Made by a program: the position numbers and the translations under genes. Positions 19,971 through 31,720 of a DNA stretch of 64,000 bases are shown one piece after another. How positions within the stretch are numbered: position 1 is the stretch's first letter; each line of letters opens with the position of its first letter. This DNA comes from Siphonodentalium dalli (taxonomy: Eukaryota; Mollusca; Scaphopoda; Gadilida; Siphonodentaliidae): assembly GCA_032622095.1 (NCBI GenBank), contig CP136067.1:136589990-136653989 (forward strand), written 5' to 3'. The notes beneath the pieces are model-generated. The model ran no database searches and had not been told where the DNA came from. It was given only the letters and a program-made list of their open reading frames with translations.

Positions 19971-21190
19971 TATTTATATATATTTAGCGAAAAAGCCACT
20001 TTTGTAAATGTATTTAAATTGAATAGTGTATCGTGACAAAAACAGCCCAAAGTACCCAATAGCACCCTTGGCAAAAGTTAATAGGAACAATTTCTCTTCA
20101 TATTGCAACCAGGTGATGTATTAAGTCAATCCTGCGCGAGTCCAAATGCGCCCAAAACATTACGCGTTCGTCTTTCCAAACCCAATGACGTATGGATGGT
20201 GTTGTGAGCTTGGTGTTATGAGCCGTTGCGCATTCACCGAGAAATAACTGCAACTAGCCACGTGGGCGCGGACCAATCAGTATGCTGGATTTAGTGATGA
20301 CAACACTTAGTATGTAAATATATGTATTTGTAGCTGATTCTGACCAACATGCAGCGTTTGAATGGATAACAATACTGTTATAACTGCCCCCCCCCCCGGG
20401 TGATTAATTTGGACCGTACATCTTAATAATATGTACATGATTAGTCATTCCGCTTTTCTGATGTCATTACAAGCATTCAAATCTTATTTTTCAGACAGGA
20501 GGAGCTGCCTGATTGGATTGAGACATACAAATTTCATTCAAGGCCTGATATCTGATAACCAATCATAGAATCATGTTTCCTGAGTGTTTCTTGCAGATAA
20601 TGATTACACTTGATACCACTTATCTATCGGCGATAATATAACGAAAACGAGTTCGCCTTTGATAGTTACTGCATTTAATTATGTATACGAATGATGGTGT
20701 GTGTTGTTAATTTGGATATAATATTTGTAAAAAGTACTACTTTGAACAAGATTATTCTCCATTTATATTTTATCACCCTATTGGAGTGTTTCACATCACT
20801 TTAAGTGACAAATTATTGCAGCATGTCAATATAATCAGATTCATGTACATGTACACACATACAGGCCTTAAAATCCATCACAGAATAAAAATATTCTGAT
20901 GTTCCTTTATCTTTGTCAACCTGCTGTATCACCAAGTAATATGTACAAGGAGCTTAATGTGGCTTAGACATGTATCATACATGTACATTTAAAGACAGAT
21001 AATCCGAGTTCACGCTCCTCAATTGTTAAAAAATATAATTTTTTGAAATCTGTTATTTTTCACCACCATGAATATTTCCCGGCCTAGCAAATATTCAATG
21101 AGTCGATTGACATAATCTTGATACCAAGTTGCAATGAACAAAATGTTGATTTATAACACGTTTTGGAAAATGTTACACTAGAGTTGACAG
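19971..21190. other. Unassigned intergenic stretch
   Basis: Ordinary AT-rich sequence with one short C run near 20388. No gene or element ends that I can support. Confidence 0.3.
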
Positions 21191-21194
21191 TAGT

Positions 21195-21382
21195 TACAGT
21201 AATGCCCAAAGTAATTGACCACTTAACCACAGCAGAATTAAATGGCTTGTTGACATTCATCGGAAAGCTCTTGGGGAGAGCTTTCCGATGAATGGCAACA
21301 AGTCATATTTCCGACTAAATCCTGAAAAATTACCCATAATTCAGCTGTGGTTAAGTGGTCCATTACTTTGGCCATTACTGTA
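21195..21382. mobile_element. Palindromic MITE TACAGTAATGCCC, copy 3 (best preserved)
   Basis: It runs from TACAGTAATGCCCAAAGTAA to GGCCATTACTGTA. The two halves meet at GAAAGCTCTTGGGGAGAGCTTTC. The whole 188 bp is a near-perfect palindrome with TA at each end. Confidence 0.85.
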
Positions 21383-21399
21383 GCATTATGTTTTGGTAA

Positions 21400-21475
21400 T
21401 TAATTGATTAAGAAATGTTGTTCTTAGAATCTGATGATATGGAGACCATGGAGAGATTGTTTACCTTTAATTGTC
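21400..21475 (-). repeat. Diverged fragment of MITE family T1
   Basis: AGAATCTGATGATATGGAGA followed by TTTACCTTTAA resembles the left end of family T1 in reverse complement (compare 28860-28926). Confidence 0.45.
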
Positions 21476-21653
21476 AATGTTGACTTTAAAGCATACTAGT
21501 AACATATGTTATGTTTATTTTATGTATCCCTGCATAAAATGGGGTGATAAATTTATATTATACTCACATCTGGTCTTTTGATATTTTGTGAGTAATTTAT
21601 ATGAAAGAATGGCATTGCATGCTAGCAATTCTGATAAACATCACTGTTAAAAT

Positions 21654-21795
21654 GAGGCTTGTTGCCATTCATCGGAAAGCTCTCAGAGAGCTTTCCGATG
21701 AATGGCAACAAGCCATATTTCCGACTAAATCCTGAAAAGTTACCCATAATTCTACTGTGTTTAAGGAGTCGATTATACTCGGGGGCATTACTGTA
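21654..21795. mobile_element. Palindromic MITE TACAGTAATGCCC, copy 4 (left end missing)
   Basis: It starts inside the palindrome (GGCTTGTTGCCATTCATCGG) and ends GGGGGCATTACTGTA. The central hairpin GGAAAGCTCTCAGAGAGCTTTCC is intact. Confidence 0.75.
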
Positions 21796-22463
21796 TTCGA
21801 TATCTCAAGCTGTTGCATACCGAAAAGACTTGGGCTAGTACCTGAACAGTAAACCTGCAATCTGCATGATTCATGAAACAGCTATTGAAACCATGCTGTA
21901 TATACACAGAATTACACAATTTTGTTTATGGGTTTGTTGATATGACACGAGTGCTAGCGCACAATGACGGAATGAACAGCACACCCTAGAGTTCTATCTT
22001 TCCTCAATGGCACAAGTGCCGTATCAACAAATCCATTAATACAAGTGTCTTTCTGTGTTTATTACACATCACCCGTCCTAGAATATGTGCATTTAAAAAT
22101 ACAGGGTTACGATGTTTATTAAGGCACATACAGTGCTTGTTTTGTCATGTGTGATGATTTTTTTTCCTATCGTTTGAACTGGATACTCAAATAACAGAAA
22201 TTGTTATATATTTTTTTTGCAACCGACAGATTTGAGGTAACTCTTTCTATAAATATATTGAAAATCATGTGTCGGGATGTAATTATTAGCAATCAATATA
22301 TTTTTTGTTGCATATATAGGTTTATACAATTTTAAGAGGCAGAACAAGATACAGGTACTTTGTATAGTTTCATTTCGCGAATGTACACAGTATCTTGTTT
22401 GGCCTCTTGCAATTTTAGAAACCCATAACTGTAGCGAGAAATTGTTGATTGTATATTTAAAGT

Positions 22464-22964
22464 TTAAAGGTACGGGAGGCCTTGGCGGTGGGTATGCTGT
22501 GAAAATATTTCCACCGGTCAAAAACCGCCACAAACAGAAAGAATATTAAAATGTAGACAGACTTTGTCCGTATACAAATAAGAAATATCGCATAAACAGT
22601 ATGTTATTGTCATATGTTTGACCATTCTTATGTAAACAAAAGCATAAAAAGGTACTTTCCTGGTGTTTGTTTATATTATGATGGTAAACATAAAGAGCGT
22701 TCATTGTTGCTGAATTTTGATATGGAACGAATAAAGAGCATTTATATGATTTGTGTGTGATTAGCCAGTAACACTGTGCTGCCTTCTGTAACACAATCAG
22801 GCTCCTGCTTAGGTAAAATATAGTAGGTCTTTATGATAGCATGCTGTTTACGCGATGGTCATGGTATATATGAACAAAACTGTATGCGTTTTAATGTTTT
22901 TCTGTTTACGGTGATTGAAACAAATATGAATATTTTCGACAACTAAGGCCTCCCGTGCCTTTAA
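22464..22964. mobile_element. TTAA-flanked MITE, family T2 (501 bp)
   Basis: The left end TTAAAGGTACGGGAGGCCTT and right end AAGGCCTCCCGTGCCTTTAA are inverted repeats with TTAA at both ends. The interior GAAAGAATATTAAAAT and AAATATCGCATAAA blocks recur in the element at 30895-31718. Confidence 0.82.
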
Positions 22965-23167
22965 GCCCCCTTATTGTCTCTATTATACATTTAACAATGA
23001 TATTTACAAAGAAGTTTTTATATTCAGAATAAATGTCAATTGTATTTTTTAAAACACAATTGAAATTATATATTAATTTAAAATTAAATGTTTTTCTTAA
23101 TTAAGAATTGTTTTCTAATGTATCTTTCCTAATTGGGGCAAATATTCCTAGTTAAGAAAACTTGTTT

Positions 23168-23267
23168 NNNNNNNNNNNNNNNNNNNNNNNNNNNNNNNNN
23201 NNNNNNNNNNNNNNNNNNNNNNNNNNNNNNNNNNNNNNNNNNNNNNNNNNNNNNNNNNNNNNNNNNN
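23168..23267. other. Assembly gap of 100 N
   Basis: Exactly 100 N, the conventional length for a scaffold gap of unknown size. Confidence 0.99.
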
Positions 23268-23361
23268 CTTGACCTAGAAAATATGTTTTTCTTATTTTTC
23301 TAGCTATTCTCCCAAGATAATATCTCATTTCAAGATTTTTTTTTTCCTGAATTGAGAAAAT

Positions 23362-23520
23362 ATTTTTGGCAGTGCACATCCGATTTCTCGCTTCTGCGTA
23401 CAGAGGACAACTGAAGAAAAAATGGTTTGCGTCTTCGCATGAATTTCCACAAGTATACAGTTTGGATGAGCTGATATGTAGTTTTTCAAAGTTTAGGTCA
23501 CTACAGTTATTTCTAAGTCT
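23362..23520 (-). pseudogene. LINE ORF2 C-terminal zinc-knuckle fragment
   Basis: On the minus strand the frame contains YTCGNSCEDANHFFFSCPLY then AEAR, the C..C-E-D-x-x-H-x-F-x-x-C-P-x-Y signature found at the C terminus of many non-LTR retrotransposon polyproteins. It is cut upstream by a poly(C)-bearing repeat and downstream by repeat DNA and the gap, so it is a dead fragment. Confidence 0.7.
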
Positions 23521-23639
23521 ACCGGGGGGGGGTCGGAAAACAATTCCAGGCACGTATAATGGGGTGGGTGGGTGTCTCTCGTGTCCGAAAAGCATTTTTT
23601 TCCATGTGCCAAATATTTTTTCCATTTCTGCTACTGAGT

Positions 23640-24640
23640 CTTATTTTGATGTGTTTTGAACAGAAACAGGTCATATATAGTTAATAGCAATGCTATACTA
23701 TATATAGATGTTATCAGAAGTTGGATCAGTTGCATAATGGCCAACAATAACCCAAATTGAACTTGATAGAACAAGAAACTGCAATATTGGAAAAATAAAA
23801 TTTAATCAGGATTCCATCTACTGATACAACCAAATAAGAATAACTATGCAGAACTCAGCTGAAAATAAGCAATAAAATGAAAGCACACTTGACCATATGT
23901 GACATGGAAATAAAGATATAATAAATAATGGAATGAAATAGACTTTTGACAACGTACAACATAAAATCTTAACATATAAATTGAAGGCCAGCCGGGCCAG
24001 CTTGAACAATTTCAAATTGTTTTCCAAGTCAATGTGGATCAGCTTGTAATGTTAATCACAGTAACAAAGATTTTATCGTCACTGATATCGTGAGCAAAAA
24101 AGAAGTGATATTGGGCTATCCATCCATATGTTATTCCCAATTATTAGGAAGCCTATTACTTCAGGCAGTGGCTACCAGTCTGCCATTACGCGCTATAACA
24201 TGTTTCCTCAGTTCTGGTTTCTGAGATGCCCCAAGAAGAGTCATGCGGTTATATCATGGTTATGTTTGGTATTAGCATTATTCTTCAAACTGGGGTGAAC
24301 TGTGATGAACAGTTGTATTTCCACATGTTTTGATAAACAATTTGGTTCAAGCAATATATCACATAGCAAAATTAATATCAAAATATCAAATAATCTGAAA
24401 TGTGTTGTACCATGTAGTCTGTAGAATACTCAAATGTGATTATGTGACTAGATCATGTGACTATATATTATGAAAATGAATGTTAATAAAAACTTTGGCA
24501 CTCTGCCTATCCCTAGAAATGTGATTATGTTGACACATTTCTTGATTAATGACACTTATATGATAAATTCAAATAGTATCGTTATCTTCATTACGCACTG
24601 TTTTATTAAAATCTCGCGCAATAAACTATTTATGGGGTGG
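23640..24640. other. Unassigned intergenic stretch
   Basis: AT-rich, no coding support, no clear repeat boundary. Confidence 0.3.
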
Positions 24641-24815
24641 GTGTCCAAAACTGACCGGAAAACAATTCCTGAAATGGAAAAAAAAAGGTGGAATTGCCTG
24701 GAAAAAAAGGCCGGAAACGGAAGAAATTGGGTGGGTGGGTGGTCCGAGGCCGGAAAAAATTAAAATGATCATACGTACCTGGAAAATTTTCCGACCCCCC
24801 CCCCCCCCCCCCCCG
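24640..24815. repeat. Purine/pyrimidine-biased repeat (GGGTGGGTGG...GGAAAA...poly C)
   Basis: It alternates GGAAAA-type and GGGTGG blocks and ends in a 20-base C run (24795-24814). Related pieces lie at 23519-23600, 44184-44390 and 44700-44790. Confidence 0.55.
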
Positions 24816-25067
24816 CCCCGAGTCTACAGTGCAAAATATTTAATCTCCTTTGACCTGTATCATACTATGGTGGGGGTTCAAAGTCAGTTCTTTATTACAG
24901 AATGTTCTATACATGTTACTTATGATTTCGTTTTTAGTTGGTTCTGATGAGGGGTCATCAACATTTTTGTTATCAGCAGTGGTTTTGCATGATATATTCC
25001 ATTCAGCTATCATGGATGGGACGAAACTCGATTTGAAGTGGGTCGTGTTCGTAAAGTAGTTTATGTA

Positions 25068-25563
25068 TCACAAAGGGTTTCTAATGGGGTATCGAGATGC
25101 TTCAGCGACGGTAGCTGGTAATATATTGGTGAGGTAGGAAGGGACATGATGAGTAATTATTTTGTTCCAGGTGTGCATTTTATCGAGGTTTCGTCTTTCG
25201 CCAAGTGGAGGCCACCCGAGTTCAAATAGGACTTTTTCATCTGATACCGAACGCGTGAGACCACTTACTATTCTACCAGCGTCGGTATATAGGCGGTCGA
25301 GTTTCCGGAGGAGGCAATCCCAAACAACATCTCCGTACTCCGTTATAGGAAGTACGTAAGTTTTGAACATTATCTCGAGGGTTTGTCTATTTATAAGAAA
25401 TTTTATTCTCCTCAGTTGTGACAGTCTGGTTGACACTCGGCTACACATTTCATTCATATGGGTGTCCCAATGAAGGTTCGATTGTATAGATACTCCAAGA
25501 TGTTTATGACAGTCAACTTGCTCTATTTCGTTATAATCAAGTTCGAGATCCAAAGAATCTGTC
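25068..25563 (-). pseudogene. Non-LTR retrotransposon reverse transcriptase, C-terminal fragment
   Basis: The minus-strand frame of about 161 residues contains the RT thumb region (CHKHLGVSIQSNLHWDTH near the start, then LRRIKFLINRQTLEIMFKTY and VLPITEYGDVVWD). The K.LGV.......W..H...... and Y....EYG..VWD patterns are characteristic of CR1/Jockey-like elements. It lacks the upstream catalytic YxDD region. It is cut at its 5' side (about 25563) by another LINE tail with TTATC repeats, so it is a truncated relic. Confidence 0.85.
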
Positions 25564-25910
25564 AGATAAGATAAGATAAGATAAGTTTATTGGCACTAGA
25601 ATCATGAAACATTGTAACAGAGTAAGAATATGTATAATATGTATGTGTTATATGAGGTTGCAAATGGAATCTAGATGTGACTGTAGAGTATAAATGGTCG
25701 AACAGATCGAGTGATCTTCTCCTTCACCCCACGGTTTCACTATGAGTGACAAATTACGGATCTAAAAATTTACGGATCTAGTATACGTAAATATTGTATA
25801 TATGGTCGAACAGATCGAGTGATCTTCTCCTTCACCCCACGGTTTCACTATGAGTAAAAAATTACAGATCTAAAAATTTACGGATCTAGTATACGTAAAT
25901 ATTGTATATA
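25564..25910 (-). mobile_element. LINE 3' tail ending in a (TTATC)n microsatellite
   Basis: On the minus strand the segment ends TAGTGCCAATAAACTTATC followed by further TTATC units, the usual 3' end of CR1-like elements. Upstream lies a direct duplication of about 107 bp that contains CGAACAGATCGAGTGATC and GTTTCACTATGAGT twice. Confidence 0.65.
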
Positions 25911-25988
25911 TGCCGACAAAAACGCAATGATGATTGGGGAAATAAAGGTCCCAATGCCATTAGACTCATAACACTGAAGTATGGTCCG

Positions 25989-26455
25989 TTAAAGTCCCAC
26001 TTAATTTCCGAAACCCCAGATACTTTTGTACAAAATATATGCCATATTATATACCATTTGAAAGAGGAAGCTCCATCACATTGTATTATCAACTTATCCG
26101 GTGTAATAAACTGTGAACATGTTGTTTTTGTTGACTTCCCAACATGTTTTTGTCATCTAGATTGTAGAAAAGGTGTATTATTTTCAATGGATGGAGAATA
26201 ACTTGATATCTTAAAGATAGAGTTATTCCACTTCCATTGAAAATTCATCTTTAGTTTAAATTTGTTGGGGGGGAATCTTTATATGATTTCAGCTGTTTTC
26301 TATTTCTTTATGGGCATCTTCCGAGACACAGATATTTAAAATGGTAATGAATTATAGTAATTTAATAATATTATATGGCATAGATTGTTATTAAAACCGT
26401 TTATCAAGTCACTATAAAAAAATATCGGTGACTCGAAAATTAAGAGGGCCTTTAA
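25989..26455. mobile_element. TTAA-flanked MITE, family T3 (in copy A)
   Basis: The left end TTAAAGTCCCACTTAATTTC and the right end GAAAATTAAGAGGGCCTTTAA are imperfect inverted repeats. Its TATACCATTTGAAAGAGGAA block recurs at 42604-43053. The same element is present in copy B. Confidence 0.75.
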
Positions 26456-26803
26456 ATAATTCCCTCCACTGTCGTAGATTTACAGTAATTTTTAACTCTT
26501 TCAGTGCCAGGGGCCGATCTCATCGACCCTAAGTGGCCCAGTACAAGTCGATGAGAAGACCAAATAGCAGATGAAGATGGATAACTCTAAAATCAAGTGG
26601 CATTTTGTGTCAGATATTGACAAACCGTCAAAATTTCATTGTACAAAAGGTTGACAAATAACAGGTTTTGCAGGGGGCCGGAAAAAACTGCAGACACAGG
26701 GTGGAAAAAACAGTTTTCTTCGGTTTGGGTACACCCCCCCCCCCCCCCCCCCCCCCCAAAGCAAAATCTGCAGTTTTTTTTCACTGACCATTTGCCCCCC
26801 CCC

Positions 26804-28050
26804 CTCTATTTCGTTATAATCAAGTTCGAGATCCAAAGAATCTGTCAGATAAGATAAGATAAGATAAGTTTATTGGCACTAGAATCATGAAACATTGTAA
26901 CAGAGTAAGAATATGTATAATATGTATATGTGTTATATGAGGTTGCAAATGGAATCTAGATGTGACTGTAGAGTATAAATGGTCGAACAGATCGAGTGAT
27001 CTTCTCCTTCACCCCACGGTTTCACTATGAGTGAAAAATTACGGATCTAAAAATTTACGGATCTAGTATACGTAAATATTGTATATATGGTCGAACAGAT
27101 CGAGTGATCTTCTCCTTCACCCCACGGTTTCACTATGAGTAAAAAATTACGGATCTAAAAATTTACGGATCTAGTATACGTAAATATTGCATATATGCCG
27201 ACAAAAACGCAATGATGATTGGGGAAATAAAGGTCCCAATGCCATTAGACTCATAACACTGAAGTATGGTCCGTTAAAGTCCCACTTAATTTCCGAAACC
27301 CCAGATACTTTTGTACAAAATATATGCCATATTATATACCATTTGAAAGAGGAAGCTCCATCACATTGTATTATCAACTTATCCGGTGTAATAAACTGTG
27401 AACATGTTGTTTTTGTTGACTTCCCAACATGTTTTTGTCATCTAGATTGTAGAAAAGGTGTATTATTTTCAATGGATGGAGAATAACTTGATATCTTAAA
27501 GATAGAGTTATTCCACTTCCATTGAAAATTCATCTTTAGTTTAAATTTGTTGGGGGGGAATCTTTATATGATTTCAGCTGTTTTCTATTTCTTTATGGGC
27601 ATCTTCCGAGACACAGATATTTAAAATGGTAATGAATTATAGTAATTTAATAATATTATATGGCATAGATTGTTATTAAAACCGTTTATCAAGTCACTAT
27701 AAAAAAATATCGGTGACTCGAAAATTAAGAGGGCCTTTAAATAATTCCCTCCACTGTCGTAGATTTACAGTAATTTTTAACTCTTTCAGTGCCAGGGGCC
27801 GATCTCATCGACCCTAAGTGGCCCAGTACAAGTCGATGAGAAGACCAAATAGCAGATGAAGATGGATAACTCTAAAATCAAGTGGCATTTTGTGTCAGAT
27901 ATTGACAAACCGTCAAAATTTCATTGTACAAAAGGTTGACAAATAACAGGTTTTGCAGGGGGCCGGAAAAAACTGTTTTCTTCGGTTTGGGTACACCCCC
28001 CCCCCCCCAAAGCAAAATCTGCAGTTTTTTTTCACTGACCATTTGCCCCC
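26804..28050. repeat. 1283-bp tandem duplication, copy B
   Basis: It matches copy A at a constant offset of 1283 bp, then passes into family P copy 2 at the C runs near 28000-28069. The junction lies in a C run, which suggests unequal recombination or slippage in poly(C), or an assembly error there. Confidence 0.92.
27272..27738. mobile_element. TTAA-flanked MITE, family T3 (in copy B)
   Basis: Duplicate of 25989-26455, carried along by the tandem duplication and not an independent insertion. Confidence 0.75.
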
Positions 28051-28775
28051 CCCCCCCCCCCCCCCCCCCAGAAAAATCAAATCTACCCCAACAACAACTC
28101 GGTTTGACCGGAAACCGAAAAAAACACCGGAGCATACAATTCACGAGAAGGTGCTTGGTAACTTAGTTTAGATTATTATGACTAAAATGGTCATTGTCTA
28201 CCAGTAGAAAGCAGATTTGTACCTCGTGATGTCATGACATGTACAAACATGTATATTGGTGATCGCACCGCTTTGTATGCACTTTAAAAAATGACAACTA
28301 GTCATTACCTCGACTTTGAAAAAGATGCAAATGAGATGAGTGAGATACCAGCATATAACTGTTTTCTGATACCATTGGAGGAGAAATTGTTTAATACATG
28401 GGATAGTTCTGCAGTAAAAATTTGCCAGATAAGCGATCGCAGGGTAGAATTCTGCATTCGACTGGTAGACACTGACATAGTCGGCATTATTAATAGGGTT
28501 AATGGGGTCAATATCACATGTAAACCAAGACAGTGGTTATCCAAAATTGTTTTAGGTGGATTGTACTACTCATGTATATATGATTTGGATATTAAGGTTA
28601 ATCCATATTCTATAAAATGAGAGAAAATTGAAGTTGTGAGTCTGAAAATACATATTTGGAAAACAATTACATGCAAATTTTTCCGACAACCCCCCCCCCC
28701 CCCTAAATGAATAAGGAAAAAAAAACCCCACCCCCGGTACGTTGTGTCCCGCAGTTTTTTTCCACCCCCCCCCCC
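27967..28775 (+). repeat. Poly(C)-rich repeat, family P, copy 2
   Basis: It matches 17725-18585, including the frame of 109 codons at 28291-28620, and has a 24-base C run at 28046-28069. Confidence 0.8.
28291..28620 (+). CDS. Repeat-borne 109-residue open frame, second copy
   Basis: Same frame as 18066-18398, with one codon deleted after FEK and replacements such as C to G and K to N. Unknown function; possibly not expressed. Confidence 0.22.
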   Translation: MTTSHYLDFEKDANEMSEIPAYNCFLIPLEEKLFNTWDSSAVKICQISDRRVEFCIRLVDTDIVGIINRVNGVNITCKPRQWLSKIVLGGLYYSCIYDLDIKVNPYSIK

Positions 28776-28782
28776 TGTGTTT

Positions 28783-28926
28783 TGGGCAATTTTATACTAT
28801 AGTGGACTGTGGTTAGCATTATTTTTGGGCAATTTGTCGATTCTGATAACTGAAGCGGCATTTCAAAAAAATTGTTGTTTGAATCTGATGATATGGGGAC
28901 CATCGAATCGGATTGAGTACCTTTAA
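28783..28926 (-). mobile_element. Truncated MITE of family T1
   Basis: In reverse complement it reads TTAAAGGTACTCAATCCGAT and continues to CTATAGTATAAAATTG, where it stops at a C run. Only the left third of the element remains. Confidence 0.7.
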
Positions 28927-29668
28927 CGCATCCGTTTGAATGCTAATGAAATGTTCTAATATGAATAAATCGGTTAGCTAACTTCAATTAGGTTTAAATC
29001 TTTGTTCAAGCAAGTGCTAAACTGGTTCCCTTCGCCCAGTGCAATCGGTGCTTACGGTCACAAAATAAGCTAAAATTGCCCATTTCGAGTATGCTAATAC
29101 CAGGCTACATTCTACTCGCAATGTTAATTGTATTGATACAAGACCGGCTCTCTTGTTCGCCAACGATCACCCAGAAACAGTCACTCTCGTGGAATCATAA
29201 CAATGGAAAGTTAGAAACGTTCAAGACTGTGGTATGTCAAAATATTGCAGCGATATAATCGCGTTGTTTAAAGTGATGTGAAACACTCCGGTATGGTGAT
29301 CAAATAGAAATGGAGAATATCTTGCTCAAAGTAGTTATTTTTACAAATATTATATCTAAATTGACAACAAACACCGTCATTCTTATATAGTAATTAAATG
29401 CGGTGATTCTTGGTGGCGAAATCGTTCTCATTAATTTATCACCAATAGTTGCGTCCCGAATCGAGAAGTAAATATTTACAATTGAGCGTAGCTCGGACGA
29501 TGTTTTCTATGTAGTGGTACGGTCGATTTGCTTGAAATTTTCGGCGATGTTAGTAAAATGCTACATTCCTCCAGTTGGCATAGCTCCTGAATACTAACTG
29601 ATCAGTTTCACGCACTCGAACAAGTCCATAATATGTCTCTAATCAGAGTTTAATATTTCTTTAATGTT
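28927..29668. other. 3' flank of the MGAT4-like gene
   Basis: Probably holds the 3' UTR on the minus strand: ATTAAA occurs about 10 bp past the stop codon (revcomp near 29650-29656). No other feature. Confidence 0.35.
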
Positions 29669-30873
29669 TCATGCAATAACAGCAATCTCTCTAATAATTA
29701 GCCAATCATTCTGCGCATCTGTAACTAAAACAGTCAAACATTTGTATGGATCAACACCCAATGGCTTCGTGTCATGTCCTTTCGAATCGAACACGCCATT
29801 ATCGAAAGGCCCAAGGTCATCAAACACATCACAAGAACCACCAGGCGTCGCAGGATGGCTACCATAAACATGTCCATATTTTAACATGTCTCGGTGTTCA
29901 TCTGTTGTTTCCTTTTTACCCGTTGCTATGAATAACCGTTTTATAGTAACTGGTTTTTCGAAAATCATGGTGAAATTATCTCCCTTTTTAGGAGACGGTG
30001 TCCAGAAGTAGTACGCACTTTTCGTATTGTAACAATATTCCGGGAAATACTTGTCGTGTTGTTTCATTGTCGTCACTATTTTTGCATGCGGATTTGTAAC
30101 ATTAGAAAATAATTTAATGACAGAGGTCACCTTATTCTCTGTCTTCTTTTTCAACTTGGTACCAGTGTGCTCAACGAAACTCTTGTCCGTAAGATTCTGT
30201 GTTTTGTTATCCAGTGACGAAATAACACCGCGGTGTTGAAAAAGGGAAGGTTTAAACTGAAATACCTCTTTTGGTCCGAGAATTGCACCCAGCTTATCCA
30301 CGAGCAGATCGACGGGCATCTCGGAATATAACATGATGATATAATTTGCTAAAAGATCTAGTTTTGATGAATCAAACAGTCTTCCGATAAAACCGAGTTT
30401 TGAAAAATGGAGAACGAACCAAGGCCCGCTTTTAGTCTGCTTTTGTATGAACGCGTTCACATTTTTATACATTGCATCAGCAGTAATGACGTCATCTTCC
30501 AAGTGCATATAATACTGAGAAAGTTCACTGCAATAAAGGAACATATAGGCATAGTCTATGTTTTGTTTAGACCGCCAGAAAACCCGTTTATCGCTGTCGC
30601 CGTACTTTCTTCTGAGTCCGGTCAGCACGGGATAAATGTCACGTGGTGCCTGGATTATCTGAATCGTGCCATGTTGAATTTCATTCCAGAATGTTTTGTT
30701 GAGGTCGGAAGCGATATCTTCTTTGAACCCCACATCGAAGTCCGCAAGAAATATGACTATAACGATTTCGTCTTTGTCTGCCGCTGTTAGTTTTGAGAGA
30801 AGGGATTGGAGAGTGAGTGTGAGGTAGCTTTTTCCTTTCCGCTTAACGCTGCTGATCCCGATCGTAAGGCGAG
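29669..30873 (-). CDS. MGAT4: Alpha-1,3-mannosyl-glycoprotein 4-beta-N-acetylglucosaminyltransferase (GnT-IV, MGAT4C-like), terminal exon
   Basis: The exon begins after TTTTTTCAG (acceptor revcomp of 30874-30876), entering in phase 1, and ends at TGA (revcomp of 29669-29671); about 401 residues. Family members add a beta-1,4 GlcNAc branch to the alpha-1,3 mannose arm of N-glycans in the Golgi lumen. Family signatures in order: RLTIGISSVKRKGKSYL, VFWRSKQNIDYAYMFLYC, the acidic motif YYMHLEDDV (metal/UDP-sugar binding), LHFSKLGFIGRLF, FKPSLFQHRG, and a C-terminal lectin-like domain ending DWLIIREIAV. The SSVKRK, HLADF-like FLADFD and EMP residues fit the MGAT4C branch better than MGAT4A/B. The long single exon is intact. 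The N-terminal anchor must come from upstream exons. Confidence 0.93.
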
Positions 30874-30894
30874 CTGAAAAAACAAAGTGTTAGC

Positions 30895-31718
30895 TTAAAG
30901 ATACGGATGGCCTTCTCGATGTGCAAGCCTTGAAATAGTGTGTCTGTCATTTGCAGAATGAGGTCCCCAGAGGGTGAATTTAGTGATGCTACCCCGCATA
31001 GCGGGCTAGCATCACCAAATTCACCCTCTGTGGACCTCATTCTGCTTACACCTCAGCAGATTGAGGTTCCCAGAGGGTGAATTTGGTGATGCTACCCGCA
31101 CTAAATTCACCCTCTGGGGACCTCATTCTGCAAATGACAGACACACTATTTCAAGGCTTGGCATGTGTATTGCTATTAAAAATAGTCACATCCGTTAAAA
31201 CCACCATAAAGAAAAAGAATATTAAAATATAGACATATTTTGTTCTTATACCAACCATAAATATCGCATAAATAGCATGTTATTGTCAAGATCGTGCGCA
31301 GTGTTAGTAAACAAACGCCATGTTATGTTACATTACAGTACATGTACGTACAAAGTGTGCCATCAAAACACTCAACACCGGGGATATCCCAATGAGTTAA
31401 TTTTTTGTTAAAACTGAACAATGTTGTTTACAACATACCGTTATAGCGTTCGGTAATCTCCGCCACAGCAATATTTCGTGTTTAATTGGTCACCGTGAAG
31501 CAATCCCCCAAAATAACCACGGTATTGAGTGTTTTGCGTATCGCACACTATGTATGTGCTGTATATAATGCTCGTCTCACACAAGTGTGTTTTCTGGATA
31601 ATATCCTACTCATGCTATCACTAAACTATACTATTAGTATATTATTGAGGAAATTTCATAATTTGGTAAATTTTATTTCTGAATGATAACCAAGAATCAA
31701 GGCCATCCGTGCCTTTAA
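30895..31718. mobile_element. TTAA-flanked MITE, family T2 (824 bp)
   Basis: The left end TTAAAGATACGGATGGCCTT and right end AAGGCCATCCGTGCCTTTAA are inverted repeats. It shares GAATATTAAAATATAGACA and AAATATCGCATAAAT blocks with 22464-22964. It carries an extra 240-bp nested palindrome at 30922-31162. Confidence 0.82.
30922..31162. repeat. Nested palindrome: two hairpins inside a larger hairpin
   Basis: The outer arms CAAGCCTTGAAATAGTGTGT and ACACACTATTTCAAGGCTTG enclose two inner hairpins, each built from GAATGAGGTCC-like and AGAGGGTGAATTT arms around ATGCTACCC loops. The predicted fold has a stem and two side stems. Confidence 0.85.
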
Positions 31719-31720
31719 AT

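Larger units (their letters stand above)
25521..26803. repeat. 1283-bp tandem duplication, copy A
   Basis: It begins CTCTATTTCGTTATAATCAA (tail of the RT fragment) and runs to the C run before 26804, where the same sequence restarts. It includes a TTAA MITE (25989-26455), part of family T1 and a poly(C) run (26734-26757). Differences from copy B are few. Confidence 0.92.
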
